A model generated the notes under the pieces. The model made no database searches. It was not told the DNA's origin and saw only the letters and a program-made list of their open reading frames with translations. A stretch of 46,291 nt of DNA from a bacterium (GTDB lineage Bacteria > CAYTYR01 > UBA6262). This document shows, one piece after another, positions 32,091 to 40,507 of the stretch (position 1 is its first letter; each line of letters starts with the position of its first letter). The stretch covers positions 1 to 46,291 of the forward strand of contig JAQTQE010000012.1 in the NCBI GenBank assembly GCA_028712365.1, given 5' to 3'. Made by a program: the position numbers and the translations under genes.

Positions 32091-33713
32091 ATGACCGAGG
32101 ATATGTCGCGCTACAAAGATATGTTCATCAGTGAAGCGACAGAATATCTACAGAACCTGAACAAATCATTGCTGGGTTTGGAAAAGAACCCGGATAATCT
32201 GGAATTACTTAACGAGATTTTCCGGTTGGCGCATACCATGAAAGGTATGGCGGCGACCATGGGTTATCAGAAAATTACCACGGTGGCACACCAGATGGAA
32301 GATGTCTTGGACCGGCTGCGGAAACAAGAATTAAAAGTAACTCCGGAAATAATCGAGACTCTTTTCAAATCTCTGGATGTGCTTGAACCGCTCCTGCAGG
32401 AAGTAGCCAGCGGCGAAGATAAAAAAGTTGATATTACCGAAACCATTGTTAAATTAAAAATGATCATGGAACAGAAGAAGCCGGAAGCTGACCAGCCGGT
32501 AAAAGAAACAGAAGCCGGAGTTTCCGAAGGCGAAAAAAAAACAGTAAATAGCGAAAAAGAAAAAAAACGGGCGCAGACTAGCGTCAGGATCAATATTGAA
32601 CATCTGGATAACTTAATGAACCTGGTTGGTGAATTGGTTATTAATAAAGCCCGGTTATTCCAGATCGGAGCTAATTATAAACTAGGTGAGCTTAACGAAA
32701 GCTTGACTCAATTAGAACGCATTACCGGCAGTTTACAGGAAGAAGTACTGAAAACCAGAATGATCCCGGTTTCCCACATCTTTGACCGATACCCGCGGGT
32801 GGTCAGGGACTTGGCGAAACTTAAAAATAAAGAAATTAATTTTGAAATTGAAGGTTCAGATATTGAATTGGACCGGATGATCGTGGATGAGATCAATGAT
32901 CCCTTGATCCATTTGATCAGGAATTCGGTTGACCATGGGATTGAGTCCCCGCAAGAGAGAGTAAAAAAGGGGAAAAGTGAAATTGGGTATGTGAAGCTTT
33001 CTGCCAGGCGTGAAAAAGGTTATGTGCGCATTGAATTGACCGATGATGGCAAAGGCATGGACCCGAATGAAATTGCCCAGAAAGCTATTGAAAAAGGAAT
33101 GCTCGCCAAGGAAAAACTATCCTTGATGACTGAGCAGGAAATGCTGATGTTGATCTGTGAACCGGGTTTTTCTACTGCCGCGGAGATCAGTGATATCAGT
33201 GGCCGCGGCGTAGGAATGGATGTAGTTAAAACTAAGGTTGAAGCTTTCAACGGTTCGGTGACCATTGAAACACAGAAGGGTAAAGGGTCCACTTTTATAA
33301 TTAAGTTGCCTTTGACCCTGGCAATCATTCAATCATTGATGGTGAAAGTAGCGGACGAAGTTTATGCTATACCTCTTTCTAATATTACAGAAATAAATTC
33401 TTTTTCACCTGAATTGATCAGGACCATTGAAAAGAAAGAAGTGATCAAGATCAGGGAAGAGATCATGCCACTGGTCAGTTTGCGTGAAGTATTTAATTTG
33501 CCGAAACGTGAATATGGCGAAGAAATATATGTGGTTACCGTGGAAGTGGGAGAGAAAAGACTGGGGCTGGTAGTAGATTCTCTTTACAGCCGGGAAGAAA
33601 TAGTGATCAAGACTTTGAGTGGCATTCTGAAAAGGACCAAGGGTATCAGCGGTGCCACTATCCTTGGTGATGGGCGTGTCGTACTAATAGTCGATATTGC
33701 GGGTATTATCTAA
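32091..33713 (+). CDS. cheA: Chemotaxis histidine kinase CheA
   Basis: 540 residues. P1 HPt domain with FRLAHTMKGMA, phospho-accepting His48. A linker of about 50 charged residues stands where many CheA proteins carry the P2 response-regulator-binding domain; no clear P2 is visible. P3 dimerisation (NIEHLDNLMNLVGELVINKA), P4 ATPase (LIRNSVDHGIE, LTDDGKGMD, GRGVGMDVVK) and P5 CheW-like domain (LPLTLAIIQSLMVKV to VLIVDIAGII) are intact. It autophosphorylates under receptor control and passes phosphate to CheY and CheB. Its stop directly abuts the ATG of the FtsA-like gene. Confidence 0.95.
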   Translation: MTEDMSRYKDMFISEATEYLQNLNKSLLGLEKNPDNLELLNEIFRLAHTMKGMAATMGYQKITTVAHQMEDVLDRLRKQELKVTPEIIETLFKSLDVLEPLLQEVASGEDKKVDITETIVKLKMIMEQKKPEADQPVKETEAGVSEGEKKTVNSEKEKKRAQTSVRINIEHLDNLMNLVGELVINKARLFQIGANYKLGELNESLTQLERITGSLQEEVLKTRMIPVSHIFDRYPRVVRDLAKLKNKEINFEIEGSDIELDRMIVDEINDPLIHLIRNSVDHGIESPQERVKKGKSEIGYVKLSARREKGYVRIELTDDGKGMDPNEIAQKAIEKGMLAKEKLSLMTEQEMLMLICEPGFSTAAEISDISGRGVGMDVVKTKVEAFNGSVTIETQKGKGSTFIIKLPLTLAIIQSLMVKVADEVYAIPLSNITEINSFSPELIRTIEKKEVIKIREEIMPLVSLREVFNLPKREYGEEIYVVTVEVGEKRLGLVVDSLYSREEIVIKTLSGILKRTKGISGATILGDGRVVLIVDIAGII

Positions 33714-35852
33714 ATGGAAAAAATATTTGCTTTGGATATCGGCACCAGGAAAGTAGCCGGATTGATGGCTACCCGGGAAAACGGGACCATCAATATCCTG
33801 GATTGTGAGATCCGGGAACACCAGACCAGGGCTATGCTGGCCGGGCAAATTCATGATGTGGACAGGGTGGCGGCTGTAGTCCAAGAAATTAAAACAGTCC
33901 TGGAGCAACGGCAGGGCGAACGTATCGATAAGGTAGCGGTCGCAGTGGCCGGGCGCACTCTTAAAACTTTGCGCGGACAAGCCAGTAAAAATATTATTTT
34001 TGAAAATGAAATAATCTCGCCTGATGTATTAGATCTTGAATTAGCGGCGGTACAACAAATCCTGAACAACCTGGGTAATCAGCCGGAACAAGACTTAGCT
34101 GAGAATTTTTATTGTGTTGGTTATAGCGTAGTCAACTATTTTCTCGACCGGGAAAAAATTGATAATCTGGTAGGGCAAAAGGGATATGAGATAGGCGTGG
34201 AAATAATCGCTACTTTCCTGCCGCGTATTGTGCTCGAAAGTATGTTTACGGTGCTTAAGAAAACAGGGTTGGAAGTGTCTTCCTTGACCCTGGAGCCGAT
34301 CGCCGCGATCAATGCGATCATCCCGTCTGATATGCGCCGGCTCAATTTGGCTTTAGTGGATATCGGCGCCGGCACTAGTGATATCGCCATTACTACCGGC
34401 GGCAGCGTGACTGCCTATGGCATGGTCCCATCTGCTGGGGATATGATCACTGAAAAATTATGCGACCTGTATCTGCTTGATTTTTGCGTAGGAGAAAATA
34501 TTAAACGACTTCTTTCCAGCCAGACTCAGGTAGAATTTACTGATATTTTTGGCAAACAATGGAGCCGGTCTGCGTTGCAGATACTATCAGACTTAACTCC
34601 GGCGATCGAAGAGCTTGCCGCAACCATCAGTGAAAGGATCCTGGAGCTTAATACGGTTGCGCCGAGCGCTTTAGTCTGTGTCGGAGGCGGCAGTCTGACT
34701 CCTTTGCTTCAGGAAAAACTAGCCCGGGCTTTGCATCTTTCCCGGGAGCGTGTTGGCGTCAGGGGGCCTGAATTGATCTCCTGGATCCATAATCCTACCG
34801 GTAAATTGACCGGTCCGGAAGCCATAACTCCTTTAGGTATTACCAGTATTGCCACTGAACGGCAAGGCTTGCAATTTGTTAATATTACAGTTAATGGAAA
34901 GCATATACATTTACTGAATATTAATCAAAAACTTAATGTTTTAAGCGCGCTTTTAGCCAGTGGCGTGAGCACGAAAAAAATGCACTCCCGGCCGGGATTA
35001 TCCAAGACCTTTGAGCTCAATGGCGACCTGCGTATCATTCAAGGGACCCTGGGAAAACCAGCTACTGTCTTGTTGAATAATAGTCCGGCTAGCCTGGAAG
35101 ACCCGATCACTGATCATAGCCAAGTTGTTTTTGAAGAAGCTTGTGACGGGCAGGATGGCCAGGCAAAAATAAGTGATTTCATAGGCTTGTTATCAAATAA
35201 AAAGGTTGTATTGAACAGCGAAGTTATTTCCGCCGGTCCGGCGGTATATATGAACCACGAAGCAGTAAATCTGGATTCGGTCATACCTGACCTGGCTAAG
35301 ATCGAGGTCAAAACCGAGATCTCTTTACGGGAACTACTGCGGCAAAAATTTGATGTCAGTCAGGCTACTGAGCGTAGTATTGTCGTGACCATTGATAATG
35401 AGCCGAGGATCATTACCCAACAAAATTTTCACTTGAGTATTAATGGGCAAGAGGCCAGTCTGGAAGCACCTTTACATGATGGCGATACGATAGAATATAC
35501 GGCTAATAATCCACGTCATTACCAACTGAAAGAGGTAGTCCCGGAACCATTGGCGGGACGGGGTGTACGGGTTTATATCAATGGACAGGAATATACCATC
35601 GAAGGCCAGCGTGGGAAAATATTTATGAATGGCCAGGAAGTATCACCGGATGAATTTATTATCAACGGAGCTGATATACGGACCACCCCCGGTAAAAATG
35701 CCGAATTAATAGTAGTTGACCTATTGCGCTATATAACCTTGGATGTGGACCGCAATGCGGGGAAGAAACTAAAAATGTTCGTCAATGGCCGAGAAGCCAA
35801 TTTTACCACAGCTTTATCCCATGGAGCTGAGGTTAAGCTTTACTTTGAATAG
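33714..35852 (+). CDS. FtsA/SHS2-like actin-fold ATPase with repeated C-terminal beta modules
   Basis: 712 residues. Residues 1-380 follow the FtsA/PilM/MreB-like actin fold: phosphate-1 ALDIGTRKVAGLMAT, an SHS2-type insert, LVDIGAGTSDIAIT (phosphate-2) and VCVGGGSLTPLLQEK (adenosine motif). The C-terminal half is made of short related units with an NG turn: ITVNGKHIHLL, LSINGQEASLEA, VYINGQEYTIEG, IFMNGQEVSPDEF, MFVNGREANFTT. These look like beta-grasp or ubiquitin-like modules. Long FtsA-related proteins of this kind occur in Firmicutes, with no assigned role that I know of. Zero spacing after cheA and before cheC argues for a job in the chemosensory system, possibly array placement or adaptation, rather than division. 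This is inference from context. Confidence 0.8.
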   Translation: MEKIFALDIGTRKVAGLMATRENGTINILDCEIREHQTRAMLAGQIHDVDRVAAVVQEIKTVLEQRQGERIDKVAVAVAGRTLKTLRGQASKNIIFENEIISPDVLDLELAAVQQILNNLGNQPEQDLAENFYCVGYSVVNYFLDREKIDNLVGQKGYEIGVEIIATFLPRIVLESMFTVLKKTGLEVSSLTLEPIAAINAIIPSDMRRLNLALVDIGAGTSDIAITTGGSVTAYGMVPSAGDMITEKLCDLYLLDFCVGENIKRLLSSQTQVEFTDIFGKQWSRSALQILSDLTPAIEELAATISERILELNTVAPSALVCVGGGSLTPLLQEKLARALHLSRERVGVRGPELISWIHNPTGKLTGPEAITPLGITSIATERQGLQFVNITVNGKHIHLLNINQKLNVLSALLASGVSTKKMHSRPGLSKTFELNGDLRIIQGTLGKPATVLLNNSPASLEDPITDHSQVVFEEACDGQDGQAKISDFIGLLSNKKVVLNSEVISAGPAVYMNHEAVNLDSVIPDLAKIEVKTEISLRELLRQKFDVSQATERSIVVTIDNEPRIITQQNFHLSINGQEASLEAPLHDGDTIEYTANNPRHYQLKEVVPEPLAGRGVRVYINGQEYTIEGQRGKIFMNGQEVSPDEFIINGADIRTTPGKNAELIVVDLLRYITLDVDRNAGKKLKMFVNGREANFTTALSHGAEVKLYFE

Positions 35853-35860
35853 GGGACCTA

Positions 35861-36487
35861 ATGGTTGGTAAAGAAGTACCAAAACTAAGTCCAAAACAAC
35901 TGGATGCGTTGAAAGAGATTAGCTCTATCGGCGCTGGCAATGCGGCTACTGCTTTCTCCCAGATGCTGAACCGCAAAGTAATGATGACGGTTCCCAGTAT
36001 CCATATTGTGCCGATCAAGGACGTGCCGCAATATATGGGTGGACCGGAAACATTGGTGGCTGGAGTTTATACCCGTTTATTAGGCGATGTGTTTGGCAGC
36101 GTTTTATTAACCTTCCCCCGGGAAAGCGCGTTTTCGCTGACCGATATCCTGATGGGCAAGAAAATAGGAACCACTAAAATTTTGACGGGCATGGGTCGTT
36201 CCCTGCTCAAAGAAACCGGGATGATCGTAACTGGGTCGTTTTTGACCGCGCTCTCCAAAATGGTCAATACTACCATTATTCCGCGGGTACCTAATCTGAC
36301 TCTTGATATGGTCGGGGCTATTATTGATTTTATTCTGATCGACCTGAGCCAGGAAGTGGAATTTGCCATTGTCATTGAAATACGTTTTGAAGAAAAACAA
36401 TCACATGTCAGCGGTCATTTTTTCCTTTTGCCAAATCCTGATTCATTAAAGATAATATTAAAAGCGATTGGAGTCGACAATGATTGA
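35861..36487 (+). CDS. cheC: CheC-family phosphatase-like protein, first paralogue (both active-site Asn lost)
   Basis: 208 residues. CheC/CheX/FliY fold with both helical signature repeats: QLDALKEISSIGAGNAAT and LLKETGMIVTGSFLTAL. In active CheC each reads ExxN (KEIGN). Here the Asn is Ser in the first (Glu19, Ser22) and Met in the second (Glu118, Met121). So it likely has little CheY-P phosphatase activity and may serve as a CheD-binding or scaffold partner. Overlaps cheC2 by eight bases. CheC normally dephosphorylates CheY-P and sequesters CheD. Confidence 0.88.
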   Translation: MVGKEVPKLSPKQLDALKEISSIGAGNAATAFSQMLNRKVMMTVPSIHIVPIKDVPQYMGGPETLVAGVYTRLLGDVFGSVLLTFPRESAFSLTDILMGKKIGTTKILTGMGRSLLKETGMIVTGSFLTALSKMVNTTIIPRVPNLTLDMVGAIIDFILIDLSQEVEFAIVIEIRFEEKQSHVSGHFFLLPNPDSLKIILKAIGVDND

Positions 36488-37094
36488 CCTGAAAAATTTA
36501 ACACCGTTCCAGTTGGATGCCCTAAAAGAGATCGGTAATATCGGTGCTTCCCATGCGGATACGGCTCTTTCAGAGTTGTTGCGTAAGAAAGTCTGGATCA
36601 GCGTGCCGGAAGCAAAAGTTGTCCCCTTAGATGAAGTACCGCAGGAATTTGGCGGCGCAGAAAAGATGGTCGTTGGAGTATATCTACAAATGCAGGGGCA
36701 GATCAGCGGTAATATCCTCTTCTTTTTCAGCCAGGAAACAGCGATGACCCTGGCTGATATATTGATGAATCGGCCAGCTGGTACTACTAAAGTTCTTAAT
36801 GAAATGGACCAGTCGGCGATCAAAGAAACCGGCACCATATTGGCTGGCTCCTGCTTGACCGCTCTTTCGGCGCTTACGAATAAAGAGATCATACCTTCTA
36901 TCCCGTATTATGCGATGGATATGCTGGGGGCCCTGGTTGACTTTATTATTATCAACCTAAGCCAGAATGCCGAATATGCCATGATCATTCAATTGGAATT
37001 TAGTGAATCAGAGTATAAAATTGACGGAAGTTTCTTGTTATTACCTGACCCGCAATCTTTGGAAGTGATCCTGACTTCTTTGGGCGTGGGCTGA
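36480..37094 (+). CDS. cheC: CheC-family phosphatase, second paralogue (one site kept)
   Basis: 204 residues from ATG 36480 with GGAG upstream; the ORF-track TTG at 36468 is inside cheC1. The first signature QLDALKEIGNIGASHADTAL keeps Glu17 and Asn20. The second, IKETGTILAGSCLTALS, has Thr119 in place of Asn. A tandem paralogue of the preceding gene, sharing MLGALVDFIIINLSQ-like C-terminal elements. Probably the active CheY-P phosphatase of the pair, complementing a degenerate partner. Followed by cheD, as in Bacillus. Confidence 0.9.
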   Translation: MIDLKNLTPFQLDALKEIGNIGASHADTALSELLRKKVWISVPEAKVVPLDEVPQEFGGAEKMVVGVYLQMQGQISGNILFFFSQETAMTLADILMNRPAGTTKVLNEMDQSAIKETGTILAGSCLTALSALTNKEIIPSIPYYAMDMLGALVDFIIINLSQNAEYAMIIQLEFSESEYKIDGSFLLLPDPQSLEVILTSLGVG

Positions 37095-37115
37095 TGTGCG
37101 GGAAGGAGAGGAATA

Positions 37116-37601
37116 ATGGACGATCCAATTAAGGTGGGAATTGCTGATCTTAAAGTCAGTACCGCACCGAATAAAATAGTGACGAACGCACTCGGTTCTT
37201 GTGTCGCCATTGTTTTGTATGATGCTGTGCACCGGGTAGGCGGGTTGGCTCATATTATGCTGCCCAGCACAGCCTTTTCGAAGATCAGATCTAATCCGGC
37301 TAAGTTTGCCGACACCGCAGTGCCGGAAATGCTAAATATGATGAAACAATTAGGTGCGACTAAAACTACTACCTCGGCTAAGATCATCGGCGGTGCGCAA
37401 ATGTTTGCCAATGTATTAGTAGAACCGCTGGGAAACATCGGCCAGCGTAATGTGCTGGCAGCCAAGGAAGCCTTGGCTAAGGAAAACATTAATATCGTGG
37501 CTGAAGATACCGGCGGCGATTGCGGGAAAAGCGTTGAGGTTGACCTGGAGAACGGGGACGTAACAGTCCGGTCTATTAAATACGGAATAAACAAACTATA
37601 A
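37116..37601 (+). CDS. cheD: Chemoreceptor glutamine deamidase CheD
   Basis: 161 residues. Catalytic Cys29 in ALGSCVAIVLYD, His46 in GGLAHIMLPS and Thr23 in NKIVTNALG reproduce the CheD Cys-His-Thr triad. IIGGAQMF and LGNIGQRNVLAAKEAL complete the family pattern. It deamidates receptor Gln residues and is controlled by CheC. GGAGAGG precedes the ATG. With two CheC proteins present, CheD could be bound by either. Confidence 0.94.
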   Translation: MDDPIKVGIADLKVSTAPNKIVTNALGSCVAIVLYDAVHRVGGLAHIMLPSTAFSKIRSNPAKFADTAVPEMLNMMKQLGATKTTTSAKIIGGAQMFANVLVEPLGNIGQRNVLAAKEALAKENINIVAEDTGGDCGKSVEVDLENGDVTVRSIKYGINKL

Positions 37602-37625
37602 GTAAGACTGGCAGTAGGGGGAATA

Positions 37626-38009
37626 ATGGATAAACTTGCTAAAATACTGGTAGTGGACGATTCACCTTTCATCCTGGAAATCATCGAAACCATCCTGAAA
37701 GATAGTGGATTTGAAGTGATCACCGCGGATGATGGTGACCGGGCCTATGCCCGGGCTACCACTGAATCCCCTGATCTGATGGTGCTGGATTTGATGTTGC
37801 CAAAAAAGAACGGCTATGAAGTATGTAAGATGTTGAAAAGTGATGAAAAATACCGTCAGATACCCATTATCATGCTTACTGCCAGGGTGAATGAGGAAGA
37901 TGAAGTAAAAGGCAAAGCCGCGGGAGCTGACGTGTATATGGGTAAACCGTTTGAGTTAGATGATCTGGTCGCCAAGGTAAAAGAACTATTACAGGCTAAA
38001 AACAAATAG
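37626..38009 (+). CDS. Second CheY-like response regulator of the chemotaxis operon
   Basis: 127 residues, receiver only: VDDSPFILEI, Asp in LMVLDLMLPKKNG, LTARVNEED switch and MGKPFELDDL. In the last motif the residue before KPF is Gly rather than Thr/Ser. It ends the operon 30 bases before a strong terminator. It more closely resembles the PilG/PilH-like receivers at 16441 and 16926 than the CheY at 30644, so it might be the pilus-directed output or a phosphate sink. Confidence 0.92.
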   Translation: MDKLAKILVVDDSPFILEIIETILKDSGFEVITADDGDRAYARATTESPDLMVLDLMLPKKNGYEVCKMLKSDEKYRQIPIIMLTARVNEEDEVKGKAAGADVYMGKPFELDDLVAKVKELLQAKNK

Positions 38010-38039
38010 TTATTGCCTCGCTGTTAGTAGTATTTTGCC

Positions 38040-38085
38040 AGGCTAATCTTTTAGGCTCATTATCAGGATTAGCCTTCTTTTTTTT
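38040..38085 (+). terminator. Rho-independent terminator of the chemotaxis operon
   Basis: AGGCTAATC (38040-38048) pairs perfectly with GATTAGCCT (38067-38075), and TTCTTTTTTTT follows. It lies 30 bases after the last receiver stop. Confidence 0.9.
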
Positions 38086-38196
38086 AGGAAGCCGAATAGA
38101 ACCTGGAATTTACAATAGAATTTGGCATTCGACGAAAAATCTCTTTGGTTTTTCTTCGTTGAGACCGAATGAAAGGATGCGAATAAAAACCGAATC

Positions 38197-40380
38197 ATGC
38201 TCAATAAATTATTATCACAATTGAATCCCATGCAGCAGGCAGCGGTCAAGCATATTGACGGCCCTTTATTGATCATTGCCGGCGCCGGTAGTGGCAAAAC
38301 CCGGGTCATTACCTATCGTATGGCTTATCTACTGGCTAATAATGTGCCTGGCTGGAATATCCTGGCCGTGACTTTTACCAATAAAGCAGCCGAAGAAATG
38401 CGAGTCCGGGTAGATAAATTGCTCAAAGAGATATTCCCAGGGAAACATACTGCCCTGCCGCTGCTTTCAACTTTTCATTCGTTCTGTGTGCGGGTCCTGC
38501 GCCAGGATATTGAGCTATTGGGTTATAAGCGGAGTTTTGTCATTTACGATGAAAATGATTCTCTTAGCCTGATCAAGCAATGCCTGCGCGAAGTAGGGCT
38601 GGATGACAAAAAAACCAAACCTAAGGAAGTACTTTATATTATTGATAAAGCCAAGGACGACTTGCTAGATGCTGAATCATACCAGATCTATGCCAATGCC
38701 AGCCATAATGATGTGCGCCAGGCTGTAGCCGAGATCTACCGTCGCTACCAGAAAAAACTTAAAGATAACAATGCCCTTGATTTTGGCGATTTGATCATGC
38801 TGACTGTACATCTCTGGCAGGCTTATCCTGAAGTATTACAGCGATACCAGGAACGCTTCCGCTATGTCATGGTAGATGAATACCAGGATACCAACCATGC
38901 CCAATATATACTCACTAAAATGTTGACGCATAAATACCAGAATCTCTGCGTAGTCGGTGATGAGGACCAGAGTATCTATATGTTCCGCGGCGCTGATATC
39001 CGTAATATCCTTGATTTTGAAAAGGATAACAAAAACTGTCAAGTGATCAAATTGGAGCAAAATTACCGTTCCACTAAATATATTCTGGAAACGGCCCAAA
39101 AGGTTATAACTAATAATAAATACCGCAAAAGCAAAGAATTATGGACTGACAACAAAAAAGGCGACCCAGTAAATTTTTATGAAGTGGCTAATGAAGTAGA
39201 AGAAGCCAGCTTTATAGCCGGCAGTATCGGCAAATTGGTCAGGGAAAATGTCCTATCCCGCGAGATCGCTATTTTTTACCGCACGAATGCCCAGTCCCGG
39301 GTGTTTGAAGATGCCTTGCGCCGTGAAAAACTGCATTATGTGATTGTCGGTGGTATGCGTTTCTATGAGCGTAAGGAAGTGAAAGATATCCTGGCGTATT
39401 TACGGGTAATGGTCAATCCACAAGACTCGGTCAATCTGAAACGCATTATTAATGTGCCTAACCGCGGTATTGGCAAAACCAGTTTGGATGTTATCGAAAA
39501 ATTCGCGGAAAAACAGGGAATTACCCTGGCTGACGCGCTACAACGGCTTGACTTGATCGAAGGACTGCAAGACCGGGCCAAGAAAAACTTGGGTGGATTC
39601 CTGCAGAAATTAATTAATTGGCGGGAAATGTTGCCAAACCTAGCAGCTAGTGAATTAGCCGCTAAGATAATTGAAGAATCGTATTATATTAAAGAATTGG
39701 AAACCGATCCACAGGAAGCCAGCGAACGTATCGCGAACGTCAAAGAATTGGTTTCCGCGATCAAAGAGTTTGAAGAACAAAGCGAAGACAAGTCCTTGGA
39801 GACATATCTCGAGCAAGTGGCCTTGATCTCAGACCTGGATACCTGGAAAGAAGAAAAGAACTATATTACCTTGATGACCCTGCACTTGGCCAAGGGCCTG
39901 GAATTTAATTATGTCTTTATGGCTGGCTTGGAAGAAGGATTACTGCCGCATATGAATTCCTTAGCTACAGAGATAGAGCTCGAAGAAGAACGGCGGTTAT
40001 GCTATGTCGGTATGACCAGGGCCAAACAGCAGTTAGTGATCACGAGTGCCGCTGAGCGCCGGGTCAATGGTACCAGGAGGTGGAATATTCCTTCCCGGTT
40101 CATTGCTGAAGCAGAACTGGTAGAGCGCCGTGAAGAAAGCTCGTTCGTGGTTCATGGTTCATCGTTGGTCGAAAATACAGAAAAGCCGATAGAAAATCCT
40201 GTTATTTTTCCACAAAACACTAAATTCAGGAAGCATCAGCGGATCGAACATGAGGTTTTCGGAGAAGGAAGAATAATTGAAGTTTCCGGTTCTGGGGAAG
40301 ATGAGAAAGTCATCGTTGATTTTATTTCCGGTGTCCGTAAAAAGCTGCTCGTAAAAGCTGCAAATCTTAAAAAAATATGA
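38197..40380 (+). CDS. pcrA: ATP-dependent 3'-5' DNA helicase PcrA/UvrD
   Basis: 727 residues. Superfamily 1A helicase motifs in order: Q/LNPMQQAAV, Walker A AGAGSGKTRVI, TFTNKAAEEM, VDEYQDTN (Walker B), VVGDEDQSIYMFRGAD, LEQNYRST, LMTLHLAKGLEF and YVGMTRAKQQL. Motif V has Leu where the family usually has Ser (TLHSAKG). The C-terminal KHQRIEHEVFGEGRIIEV is the Tudor-like RNA-polymerase-binding domain of PcrA. It acts in repair, replication-fork rescue and transcription-coupled repair. The Shine-Dalgarno is poor; the nearest (AAAGG) is about 20 bases before the ATG. Confidence 0.95.
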   Translation: MLNKLLSQLNPMQQAAVKHIDGPLLIIAGAGSGKTRVITYRMAYLLANNVPGWNILAVTFTNKAAEEMRVRVDKLLKEIFPGKHTALPLLSTFHSFCVRVLRQDIELLGYKRSFVIYDENDSLSLIKQCLREVGLDDKKTKPKEVLYIIDKAKDDLLDAESYQIYANASHNDVRQAVAEIYRRYQKKLKDNNALDFGDLIMLTVHLWQAYPEVLQRYQERFRYVMVDEYQDTNHAQYILTKMLTHKYQNLCVVGDEDQSIYMFRGADIRNILDFEKDNKNCQVIKLEQNYRSTKYILETAQKVITNNKYRKSKELWTDNKKGDPVNFYEVANEVEEASFIAGSIGKLVRENVLSREIAIFYRTNAQSRVFEDALRREKLHYVIVGGMRFYERKEVKDILAYLRVMVNPQDSVNLKRIINVPNRGIGKTSLDVIEKFAEKQGITLADALQRLDLIEGLQDRAKKNLGGFLQKLINWREMLPNLAASELAAKIIEESYYIKELETDPQEASERIANVKELVSAIKEFEEQSEDKSLETYLEQVALISDLDTWKEEKNYITLMTLHLAKGLEFNYVFMAGLEEGLLPHMNSLATEIELEEERRLCYVGMTRAKQQLVITSAAERRVNGTRRWNIPSRFIAEAELVERREESSFVVHGSSLVENTEKPIENPVIFPQNTKFRKHQRIEHEVFGEGRIIEVSGSGEDEKVIVDFISGVRKKLLVKAANLKKI

Positions 40381-40386
40381 TATAAT
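40378..40386 (+). promoter_or_regulatory. Extended -10 promoter of cstA
   Basis: TGATATAAT: a TG dinucleotide one base before a perfect TATAAT (40381-40386), overlapping the pcrA stop. The -35 region is poor (CTGCAA, 3 of 6 matches), so an activator may be needed. Start near 40393 gives a 115-base leader. Confidence 0.5.
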
Positions 40387-40401
40387 AATAAACAAGTCTT
40401 A

Positions 40402-40497
40402 AGCTATAGGTGAAATAGCAAGAAGTCCAGCAAGCTGTAGAGATGTAAAGAGGCAAGCTTCTCTACAGCTATACAGCTTTATATCTTTATAGCTATA
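40402..40497 (+). other. Structured cstA leader with overlapping alternative hairpins
   Basis: AGCTGTAGAGA (40433-40443) pairs perfectly with TCTCTACAGCT (40460-40470). AGCTATA (40467-40473) can instead pair with TATAGCT (40488-40494). The two use the same four bases AGCT, so they exclude each other. AGCTATA also occurs at 40402 and 40491. The second hairpin ends five bases before the GGAG ribosome site. Either a translational control element or a repeat family; not resolvable here. Confidence 0.45.
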
Positions 40498-40507
40498 TGG
40501 AGAAAGC

